Assembly (NCBI GenBank): GCA_937911845.1
Contig: CALDQF010000172.1
Coordinates: 1 to 5,548, forward strand
DNA: 5,548 nucleotides
Source of the DNA: an uncultured Phycisphaera sp.
GTDB taxonomy: Bacteria > Planctomycetota > Phycisphaerae > Phycisphaerales > SM1A02
Reading direction: 5' to 3'
Shown here: positions 1 through 5,298 of the stretch, in pieces
Numbering within the stretch: position 1 is the stretch's first letter
Layout: each line of letters starts with the position of its first letter
Position numbers and translations under genes: made by a program
The notes under the pieces: model-generated
Seen by the model: the letters and a program-made list of their open reading frames with translations, nothing else
The model's database searches: none
What the model was told of the DNA's origin: nothing

Positions 1-249
1 AGTCAGCCAGGTGCTCATCGAGGCGCGGTTGGGATCAAAAGAGCGAAGAAGCCGTCCGTCGTCTTTCAGCAGGCGTACGAACACGTCTTGGGCTGCATCT
101 TCAATGTCCTGTTCGGTTTGGCCACGAAGCACCCGCCGAACTCCCGCCCACACCAGACCGCCGTACGCCGAAACGAAATCAGCAAACGCCCGGCTGTCAC
201 CTCGGGCGCAGGCATCCAAATCAACCTGGTCGCGGTTGGGATCAGGCAC
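1..249 (-). CDS. ECF-type RNA polymerase sigma factor, N-terminal part (runs off left edge)
   Basis: Reading the minus strand from a GTG at 249 gives 83 codons with no stop up to the window edge. The product looks like sigma-70 region 2 of an extracytoplasmic-function sigma factor: an acidic, Ala-rich first helix (DLDACARGDSRAFADF, about residues 10-25), then VRRVL, then the region 2.2-like block DAAQDVFVRLL (51-61), then FDPNRASMSTWL (71-82), matching the usual FDP.RASF.TWL of the family. Region 4 should lie beyond the left edge. Such proteins direct RNA polymerase to a small regulon, often their own operon. GTG249 is the only ordinary start codon between the upstream in-frame stop (TGA at 280-282) and the domain; an internal TTG at codon 11 is a weak alternative. 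No Shine-Dalgarno sequence precedes it. The gene is divergent from the DUF3500 gene, with 50 bp between starts. The anti-sigma partner, if any, is not visible. Confidence 0.85.
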   Translation of the reverse strand, partial: MPDPNRDQVDLDACARGDSRAFADFVSAYGGLVWAGVRRVLRGQTEQDIEDAAQDVFVRLLKDDGRLLRSFDPNRASMSTWLT

Positions 250-256
250 GTGGCGT

Positions 257-262
257 ATCGTA
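257..262 (-). promoter_or_regulatory. possible -10 box (TACGAT) for the sigma-factor gene
   Basis: On the minus strand TACGAT lies seven bases upstream of the GTG start and matches TANNNT. No good -35 was found 16-18 bp upstream. If used, transcription would begin at or next to the start codon, giving a leaderless mRNA, consistent with the lack of a ribosome binding site. The box overlaps the perfect 8-bp palindrome TCGTACGA (258-265), a possible but unproven operator. Confidence 0.3.
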
Positions 263-287
263 CGACAGGTAAACCAAAATCATCCCC

Positions 288-293
288 GAGGAG
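288..293 (+). promoter_or_regulatory. Shine-Dalgarno site for the ATG at 300
   Basis: GAGGAG lies six bases before ATG300, an ideal sequence and spacing. It supports the upstream start of the DUF3500/SMP-30 gene. Confidence 0.6.
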
Positions 294-299
294 TCGAAC

Positions 300-2135
300 A
301 TGTTCAGTGGCGTTTGTGGTGTGGCAGTGATTTGGTTTACTTCGGTCGTTGATGATGCCCCCAACAAACCGGAGGTGGTGATGACCCCCGTGGCGGCCGA
401 GATGCTGCAGCACGCTGATTCATTCCTCGAGGCACTGTCGGATTCGCAGCGTTTGTCCGCGCAGAAATCCTTTGATGACACATCGCGCACGGACTGGACG
501 TTCTTTCCTCGGGTCCGGGATGGTCTGGAGCTTGCTGATCTTCAAGACAACGCTGCGGCCTTCGCGTCCGCGGAAGCGCTCTTGGATTGCGGTTTGTCTG
601 ATTCGGGTGCCAAGACGGCCGCGGACATTCGTCGCCTTGACCCTCAAGAAGATCACGGTGGCGGCGTTCGGCTGGGACCTGATCGGTATGCCATCACCAT
701 TTTCGGACAACCTTCGTCAGGTAAACGGTGGGGGTGGCGGGTGGAGGGACATCATCTCACGTTGAATTGGACTATTGAGGCGGGCCGGGTTGTTTCGGTG
801 ACGCCAATGGCTTTCGGCATTTCTCCGTTCGTCGATCAAGCCGGCGAGCCCCAGGTTCTCGCGGAAGACCAGCAGGCTTATGTGGACTTCTTAGGCACAC
901 TCGACAACGAAACGCGGGCGGCGGCAAAGCGGGACGGACCGATGCCAGGGGAAGTCCCGGGCGTGGGCAAGGCACGCCCAGAATCTGGGGGTCGGGTTGG
1001 GATTCGGTTTTCGGCCTTGTCTGAGGCAGCACAAGTCGCTGCATGGAAACTCTTGGACACGGTGTATGACCGATTGGATCCAGAATTGACTTGGATGCGG
1101 CGGGCCTCCGCTCGCGCTCAAGCCGAGGATATTTTCTTCAGTTGGAGTGGGACGGGTTTGGCTTTTCGTCCGAACGCGTATCGCATCGAAGGCAAGGATT
1201 TCACGTTTGATTTCGTGAATGCTCAGGACGCTGGCAACCACGTGCACACCTTGTACCGAGAGGGTCCACGAGACTTCGGTCAAGAGATCCCAAGTTGGAC
1301 TCGAGTGGCCTCAGATCAGTTTTTTACCGAGGGCCCCGTGTGGTTTCCCCCGAGCACGCTGTTGTTTTCAGATATGCGCTTTGATGGGAGTGCTGGGCAC
1401 ATTGTTTCCTTAAACGAGACCGGGAAGCTGCAACGGTTGTGGTCTTCACCGAAGGTCGCGAACGGATTGATGTTCGATGGTGAGGGTCGCTTGTGGGCGT
1501 GCCTTTTTGGACACGGCACGCTGGCGAGCTTCGCATGGCAAGACGGTGCGTTGGTGGATGAGCGTGCGGAAATCCCCGGTTACCAAGGACAGCGCTTCTT
1601 GAAGACGAACGATCTGGTCTTCGACGCTTCTGGGGGCCTGTGGTTCACCGATCCCTTGTTTGGCCGAAAGGCAGGAGAGCAACCGGTCATGGGGGTGTAC
1701 TACCGCCGTCCGACCGGTGAGATTTCTTTGGTGGTTGAAGACCTCAATCGACCGAATGGCATCATGCTGAGCCCCAACGAAGAGACGTTGTATGTGCTGC
1801 CATCGAGCGGGTCATCCGGTTTTGCGTACGACATCATGGCCCCGGGCGTGGTCACCAACCGCCGCGCGTTTGGAAAAGTCCCAGGTGGAGGCGACGGCAT
1901 GACGGTGGATGCGCAGGGCAACGTGTACTTGACCAGTGGTCGACTTCGGTCAGTCGTGGTGGTCAATCCCGCGGGAGAAGAGATCGATCGCATTGGCTTT
2001 CCCGGGGGCCCAAGCAATGTTTGTTTTGGCGGACCGGCGAACCGGACGCTTTTCGTCACTGCCGGGGACTCGGTCTACGCGGTCCCACGAAAGCAGCCCG
2101 GGTGGATCTTCCCCGGATCTCGCCCGGAAGGTTGA
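300..2135 (+). CDS. DUF3500 domain fused to SMP-30/gluconolactonase-like beta-propeller
   Basis: A 611-residue protein with two recognisable halves. Residues about 35-327 resemble DUF3500: an N-terminal FLEALSDSQR helix, the core WGWRVEGHHLTLNWT (144-158), and a closing GNHVHTLYREGPRDFG (312-327). The function of DUF3500 is unknown to me. Residues about 335-598 resemble the SMP-30/gluconolactonase/LRE propeller, which hydrolyses sugar lactones or related esters using a divalent metal. The expected metal and substrate positions are all present: E344 in TEGPVW, N437 in KTNDLVFD, N486 in RPNGIM and D532 in GGDGMTVD, so this half could be catalytic. ATG300 was chosen because GAGGAG precedes it. 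The first 17 residues are hydrophobic (GVCGVAVIWFTSVV) but have no Lys or Arg before the core, so export is uncertain. ATG381 (Met28) is an alternative start with its own GGAGG. The exact substrate cannot be read from sequence. The gene is convergent with pepE. Confidence 0.88.
   Translation: MFSGVCGVAVIWFTSVVDDAPNKPEVVMTPVAAEMLQHADSFLEALSDSQRLSAQKSFDDTSRTDWTFFPRVRDGLELADLQDNAAAFASAEALLDCGLSDSGAKTAADIRRLDPQEDHGGGVRLGPDRYAITIFGQPSSGKRWGWRVEGHHLTLNWTIEAGRVVSVTPMAFGISPFVDQAGEPQVLAEDQQAYVDFLGTLDNETRAAAKRDGPMPGEVPGVGKARPESGGRVGIRFSALSEAAQVAAWKLLDTVYDRLDPELTWMRRASARAQAEDIFFSWSGTGLAFRPNAYRIEGKDFTFDFVNAQDAGNHVHTLYREGPRDFGQEIPSWTRVASDQFFTEGPVWFPPSTLLFSDMRFDGSAGHIVSLNETGKLQRLWSSPKVANGLMFDGEGRLWACLFGHGTLASFAWQDGALVDERAEIPGYQGQRFLKTNDLVFDASGGLWFTDPLFGRKAGEQPVMGVYYRRPTGEISLVVEDLNRPNGIMLSPNEETLYVLPSSGSSGFAYDIMAPGVVTNRRAFGKVPGGGDGMTVDAQGNVYLTSGRLRSVVVVNPAGEEIDRIGFPGGPSNVCFGGPANRTLFVTAGDSVYAVPRKQPGWIFPGSRPEG
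371..375 (+). promoter_or_regulatory. second Shine-Dalgarno site, before internal in-frame ATG 381
   Basis: GGAGG lies five bases before ATG381, which is codon 28 of the DUF3500/SMP-30 reading frame. Starting here would remove the whole N-terminal hydrophobic stretch and give a 584-residue, presumably cytoplasmic protein. It decides between an exported and an internal product. Confidence 0.4.
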
Positions 2136-2148
2136 CGGTCTTAACCTT
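2128..2148. other. small dyad across the two convergent stop codons
   Basis: AAGGTT (2128-2133) and AACCTT (2143-2148) form a perfect 6-bp stem around a 9-base loop. The structure covers the TGA of the DUF3500/SMP-30 gene and the TAA of pepE, which are only 5 bp apart. There is no T-tract on either strand, so it is not a standard intrinsic terminator. It could be a weak bidirectional stop or chance. Confidence 0.25.
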
Positions 2149-2860
2149 GCAGGTGCGGCATGAGATCTTCACCTGCCTGATGCGTGGTTGGTGCCCTGCC
2201 CGGTCGAAACACTCGAGCTTCACTGCCCGTCACTGCAACGGATTGTTCGCAGCAGCGTAAAAGTCCGCCTTCAAACAAACCCACCACTGGGGTGGTGTTT
2301 TCTTCGTGGAATTCGCGAACGCGGTCGTCCCGGGTTTCTCCGAAGTGTGGATGCAGAGCGCCATCTTGCTCGTAGTGGATGCCCCCAGGGTGGTAGTGGG
2401 CGTTGACTTGGAATGGCACCAAGCCCAAAGCGTCGAAACTGGGTGGTTCCACAATGGGCATGTCGTTGGTGGTCCGCATGGTGGGACAGGCCACATTCGT
2501 TCCCGCACTCACCCCAAGATATGGAATGCCGTCGGCCAAAATTCGGTTTCGAATGGCTTCGACCAAACCAAGTTCGTGCAGCTGCTTGATGAGCCGGAAG
2601 GTGTTGCCGCCGCCCACGTAGATGCCTTGGGCCGAACGCACCGCCGCCACCGGATCGGACGCTTGATGGATGCCCTGCAGGGTGTACCCCGCGTGCAGGC
2701 CACGTTCGGTGAGGGCCGTCACGTAGCCGTCGTGGTCGGCCAGGGCGTAAGGCACAAACAAGATGGAGTCGATCTCACCGAAGTGGGATTGCATTTCAAC
2801 CACCAAAGTGGCTTTTCGATCGTCGGTGCGGAAGCCGCCGGAACCAAGAAGAACCTTCAT
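2141..2860 (-). CDS. pepE: peptidase E (alpha-aspartyl dipeptidase, family S51)
   Basis: The 239-residue product matches the family in length (E. coli PepE has 229). PepE is a cytoplasmic peptidase that cleaves dipeptides with N-terminal aspartate; the Salmonella enzyme uses a Ser-His-Glu triad. The sequence shows the glycine-rich YVGGGNTF (81-88), the nucleophile elbow GVSAGTN with Ser118, a histidine in QVNAHYHPGG (His155 the likely catalytic one, His157 two residues on), and LFEGG with Glu197 as the likely third member. The N-terminus MKVLLGSGGFRT is the usual first strand of the fold. ATG at 2860 fits that family start. No Shine-Dalgarno sequence is visible; TAGATT lies six bases upstream and may be the -10 of a leaderless promoter. 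Substrate range may extend beyond Asp-X, since S51 includes cyanophycinases, but length and motifs favour PepE. The gene is divergent from the thioredoxin-domain gene. Confidence 0.9.
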   Translation of the reverse strand: MKVLLGSGGFRTDDRKATLVVEMQSHFGEIDSILFVPYALADHDGYVTALTERGLHAGYTLQGIHQASDPVAAVRSAQGIYVGGGNTFRLIKQLHELGLVEAIRNRILADGIPYLGVSAGTNVACPTMRTTNDMPIVEPPSFDALGLVPFQVNAHYHPGGIHYEQDGALHPHFGETRDDRVREFHEENTTPVVGLFEGGLLRCCEQSVAVTGSEARVFRPGRAPTTHQAGEDLMPHLQG

Positions 2861-2866
2861 GACATG

Positions 2867-2872
2867 AATCTA
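2867..2872 (-). promoter_or_regulatory. possible -10 box (TAGATT) for pepE
   Basis: On the minus strand TAGATT lies six bases before the pepE ATG, a spacing that would put the transcription start on the start codon. A weak -35 resemblance, TTCACC (2892-2897), sits 19 bp upstream. There is no ribosome binding site in the interval, which favours leaderless initiation. Confidence 0.35.
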
Positions 2873-2948
2873 GCGGGACTTGCGGGGTATTGGTGAACCT
2901 GAGGGGTTTGATGTGGGTAGCATGCTTTTACGCGACTATTTGTGCGCA

Positions 2949-2954
2949 AAGGAG
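2949..2954 (+). promoter_or_regulatory. Shine-Dalgarno site deciding the start of the DUF2092/TlpA gene
   Basis: AAGGAG lies five bases before ATG2960. It favours that ATG over an in-frame GTG at 2942 and places the signal peptide directly at the N-terminus. In the 99-bp gap 2861-2959 no convincing plus-strand -35/-10 pair was found. Confidence 0.75.
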
Positions 2955-2959
2955 ATTCC

Positions 2960-4264
2960 ATGAAGTACGCCTTGTTTGCCACTGGCCTGTCGGCCCTCAT
3001 CGTTTCCCATGCTGATGCAGACGAGCGGGGCGACAAGCTGCTGCGGGAGTTTTTGACCTATCAATCCAAACTCAAGGCCTTCAGTTGTGAACTGGATCTG
3101 AGCATGGAGATTGAAAGCCCGTTTGGGCCCATGAATATGGACCAGAAATTCTCTTTTGCCATGCAGCAGCCCAACAAGATGGCCCTGCGGGGCAAAGGTG
3201 GCGGCATGATGAGTGTGGACATGGTGAGTGATGGTGAAAACATGACCACCTATCTCCCCATGCTGTCGGCCTATATGGTTGATACCGCCCCCAAATCTTT
3301 CGCCGAAATGAATGAGCCAGATGAGTCCGATCCCATGGGTGGCGCTGGTCTGCCGGGTCTGGATTCCAACTTCCTGATGGTGACCGCCGAGGACATTGAA
3401 AAGGTGCTCTCGGCCGTTGAGTCCTGCGAATTCGTCGGCGAAGAGACCGTGGAGGACACCAAAGTCTTGCACCTCAAAATCACCGAGAAAGGTGAGGCCG
3501 GCCTTCCCAACATGACCACCGACTTGTGGTTGAGCAACGACGGCAAGTGGCCCTTCCGCTTGAAGCCCGACATGGAAGGCATGATGGCCATGGCCGAGGA
3601 AGAAGGCGGTGAAGGGGCGGACATGATGGAAGGCATGGAAATGTCTGTGACTTTGGATTTGCGTGATTGCAAAGCCGAGATCAAAGAGGATGCCTTTGTC
3701 TTTGTGGCCCCCGAAGGTGCTCGCAAGGTCAGTGACTTCTCGGAAGCCATGGGCGGCATGATGGAGATGGACGAGCCACAAGAAGTGGTTCCTGAAGCAG
3801 AAGAAGAGAAAAAAGGAGGACCCCTCGAAGGCGAGCCCGCACCTGCGGTCACCTTGACCATGCTTGATGGTACCCAAGTTCCTTTGGCCTCTCTCAAGGG
3901 CAAAGTCGTGGTGATGGACTTCTGGGCCACGTGGTGTGGACCTTGCAAACGAGGCATGCCAGGACTGTCCCGCATCACGTATGAACGTCGCGATCAGGGC
4001 GTGGTGTTCATGCCTGTGGCCATTGCCGACCGCAAGGAAAAAGTAGAGCAGTACGTCAAGGCCTTCCCTAAATCCAACGCAGGACGTCGGCTTCCTTCGG
4101 CTTTTGACGAGAAAAACGACATTGCCTCAGCCTTTAAAGTTGGTCCTATTCCGCACACCTTGATCATTGATAAAAAGGGTGTGATTCGCCACGTGCATAT
4201 TGGGTTCTCACCCGATCACGAAAAGAATATGGCGGCAGAACTCGATGTTCTGATTGCGGAATGA
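2960..4264 (+). CDS. exported DUF2092-like/TlpA-type thioredoxin-domain protein
   Basis: A 434-residue protein. MKYALFATGLSALIVSHADA reads as a Sec signal peptide with likely cleavage after Ala20. Residues about 24-260 resemble DUF2092, a LolA/LppX-like beta fold that may hold a lipid or hydrophobic ligand: an FSCELDL strand near the start and VESCEFVGEETVEDTKVLHL (153-172). An acidic, Met-rich linker follows (about 264-290, PEAEEEKKGG). Residues about 291-434 are a TlpA/ResA-like thioredoxin fold with FWATWCGPC (Cys326, Cys329) and the cis-proline loop GPIPHT (Pro398). It probably acts as a thiol-disulfide oxidoreductase outside the cytoplasm. Three further cysteines (43, 156, 237) lie in the N-terminal domain. 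Methionine is unusually common before residue 271 (28 of 33 in the protein). The glutamate after the CxxC in ResA is Gly332 here. The gene has its own strong terminator and seems monocistronic. Confidence 0.88.
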   Translation: MKYALFATGLSALIVSHADADERGDKLLREFLTYQSKLKAFSCELDLSMEIESPFGPMNMDQKFSFAMQQPNKMALRGKGGGMMSVDMVSDGENMTTYLPMLSAYMVDTAPKSFAEMNEPDESDPMGGAGLPGLDSNFLMVTAEDIEKVLSAVESCEFVGEETVEDTKVLHLKITEKGEAGLPNMTTDLWLSNDGKWPFRLKPDMEGMMAMAEEEGGEGADMMEGMEMSVTLDLRDCKAEIKEDAFVFVAPEGARKVSDFSEAMGGMMEMDEPQEVVPEAEEEKKGGPLEGEPAPAVTLTMLDGTQVPLASLKGKVVVMDFWATWCGPCKRGMPGLSRITYERRDQGVVFMPVAIADRKEKVEQYVKAFPKSNAGRRLPSAFDEKNDIASAFKVGPIPHTLIIDKKGVIRHVHIGFSPDHEKNMAAELDVLIAE

Positions 4265-4286
4265 TTGGCAGTTGAACCTTGATTTC

Positions 4287-4315
4287 AAAGACCCGGCTTC
4301 GGCTGGGTCTTTTTT
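4287..4315 (+). terminator. rho-independent terminator with UUCG tetraloop
   Basis: GACCCGGC (4290-4297) pairs with GCTGGGTC (4302-4309), with one G-U pair, around the very stable C(UUCG)G loop. AAA at 4287-4289 can pair with the first three of six T residues (4310-4315). It lies 22 bp after the stop of the DUF2092/TlpA gene and separates that gene from the kinase. Confidence 0.92.
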
Positions 4316-4322
4316 ATCAACC

Positions 4323-4350
4323 TTGCACCGGGCTGTCGATTCGCCACAAT
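4323..4350 (+). promoter_or_regulatory. weak candidate promoter for the kinase gene
   Basis: TTGCAC (4323-4328) and CACAAT (4345-4350) are 16 bp apart and lie just after the terminator, where a new promoter is expected. The -10 overlaps ATG4349. If this promoter is the one used, translation must begin further on, at GTG4358 or at GTG4379, which has AGAGGA (4363-4368) ten bases before it. Both elements match consensus only partly. Confidence 0.3.
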
Positions 4351-5287
4351 GTGGGGTGTGCCAGAGGATCATGCGAACGTGATTGGTGAAAAGCCTCTTG
4401 TCCTTTCTTATGGCGAATTGGTGGTCGATCGGGTCAATGGCTATGACCGTCCCGGTGGGGCACCTCTCAACTTTGCGGCGGCCATCCAACCTCTCCTCGG
4501 TACGGTTGGGGGTGATTGCTTGGTGGCTTCTCGTGTGGGCCATGATGACGCAGGCGAGCTGCTTCAAAAGGCCATGCACCGGCACAATCTCTCGCCGGCC
4601 CTCCTCCAAAGCACGACCGACGAGCCGACCGGGCTTTCTCTCGCTCAAATCAAGCCACAGGTGGAAGTGGCCTTTCATCTGGAACCCGGCGCGTGGGATG
4701 AGATTGCTTGGTCTGAAGCACTCCGTGAACAGGCCGACGTCTGCGTGGGGCTGCTTGCTGGTTCGCTGCCATTGAGATCCCCGGTCTCGGCCGCGACCAT
4801 GCTGGCGCTGTTCCAAACGAGCAGTGCGAGCGTCCGAATGTTTGATCTCAACTTTCGGCATGAACCTGAGTCAACCTTGCTGACCTCGGTGCTGGAAGCC
4901 GCCACCCATGTGAAGGGCACTGTCGAAGAGTGGGTCCAGTTGGGCACGATCTTGTCTTGCCAAGCTGATCAAGCCCATGCCGTCGCCACCAAACTTCATG
5001 CTCAATTTGCGTTGGAGTCGTGTTTGGTGACCAATGGGGCTGGAGGCTGTGTGCTCCTGGATGGCGAGGGTGCCATGGCCGGTCTTCCCGTGGCCTTTCC
5101 GACGGCTAAAGGCGCGGATCCGATCGGAGCGGGAGATCACGCGGCTGCCGGCTGGATGTTTGCGTTGTTGAACGGTCGATCTCGATTGGATCAAGTGGCG
5201 GCCGCAGACATCATGGGGGCCTGGGCGGCGTCCCGGCCCGCTTCGGCCCCGGGCATTCCTCCGGCGGTTCGAGACCTTCTCGCTTAA
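4349..5287 (+). CDS. PfkB-family carbohydrate kinase (fructokinase-like)
   Basis: A 312-residue ribokinase-fold protein of usual family length. These kinases transfer phosphate from ATP to a sugar or nucleoside hydroxyl in the cytoplasm. VLSYGELVVD (18-27) is the first strand, GGAPLNFAAAI (36-46) is the substrate-binding Gly-Gly motif, MFDLNFR (164-170) corresponds to the family's D.N.R, CLVTNGAGGCVLL (225-237) precedes the active site, and DPIGAGD (257-263) holds the anion hole and catalytic Asp263. The second PfkB signature is met except for Trp269 at a position that is normally Leu, Ile, Val, Met, Phe, Tyr or Ala. GGAPLNFA most resembles fructokinases, but the substrate is not determined. 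The start is uncertain: ATG4349 has no Shine-Dalgarno sequence, and GTG4379, about four residues before the conserved part, would give 302 residues. The gene lies downstream of a strong terminator, and the amidohydrolase gene follows 11 bp after its stop. Confidence 0.87.
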   Translation: MWGVPEDHANVIGEKPLVLSYGELVVDRVNGYDRPGGAPLNFAAAIQPLLGTVGGDCLVASRVGHDDAGELLQKAMHRHNLSPALLQSTTDEPTGLSLAQIKPQVEVAFHLEPGAWDEIAWSEALREQADVCVGLLAGSLPLRSPVSAATMLALFQTSSASVRMFDLNFRHEPESTLLTSVLEAATHVKGTVEEWVQLGTILSCQADQAHAVATKLHAQFALESCLVTNGAGGCVLLDGEGAMAGLPVAFPTAKGADPIGAGDHAAAGWMFALLNGRSRLDQVAAADIMGAWAASRPASAPGIPPAVRDLLA

Positions 5288-5290
5288 TCT
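5285..5290 (+). promoter_or_regulatory. possible -10 box (TAATCT) before the amidohydrolase gene
   Basis: TAATCT overlaps the kinase TAA stop and lies eight bases before ATG5299. The bases between are pure pyrimidine (CTCCCTCC), so no ribosome binding site is possible there. Either the gene has its own leaderless transcript or it is translated by read-through within a kinase operon. No good -35 was found. Confidence 0.25.
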
Positions 5291-5298
5291 CTCCCTCC

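Noticed and set aside
24..244. Exact 14-bp direct repeat cgcggttgggatca at 24-37 and 231-244
   Set aside because: Both copies are in frame in the sigma-factor gene and encode DPNR; 207 bp apart with no other repeat structure, most likely coincidence of similar codons.
11..352. Plus-strand open frames across the sigma-factor gene
   Set aside because: Low-complexity Ser/Arg-rich translation without a family pattern; the minus-strand frame gives a clear sigma region 2.
2306..2896. A 196-codon plus-strand open frame antisense to pepE
   Set aside because: PepE on the minus strand has full length and catalytic motifs; this frame shows none and is a shadow.
2897..2910. Inverted repeat AACC/GGTT in the pepE-redoxin gap
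   Set aside because: Only a 4-bp stem with no T-tract; not distinguishable from chance.
2942..2959. Upstream GTG start for the redoxin gene
   Set aside because: It would put MRKGDS before the signal peptide and place the good SD inside the coding region; ATG2960 is better.
2936..3877. A 313-codon minus-strand open frame, rich in His, antisense to the redoxin gene
   Set aside because: It is an in-register mirror of the real gene: sense ATG codons read as CAT (His) on the other strand. It has no domain, and the sense frame has a signal peptide, an SD and a CxxC motif.
2143..4882. The octamer AACCTTGC recurring near 2143, 4320 and 4875
   Set aside because: Three copies at unrelated positions (a gene end, an intergenic site, mid-gene) with no constant spacing or context.
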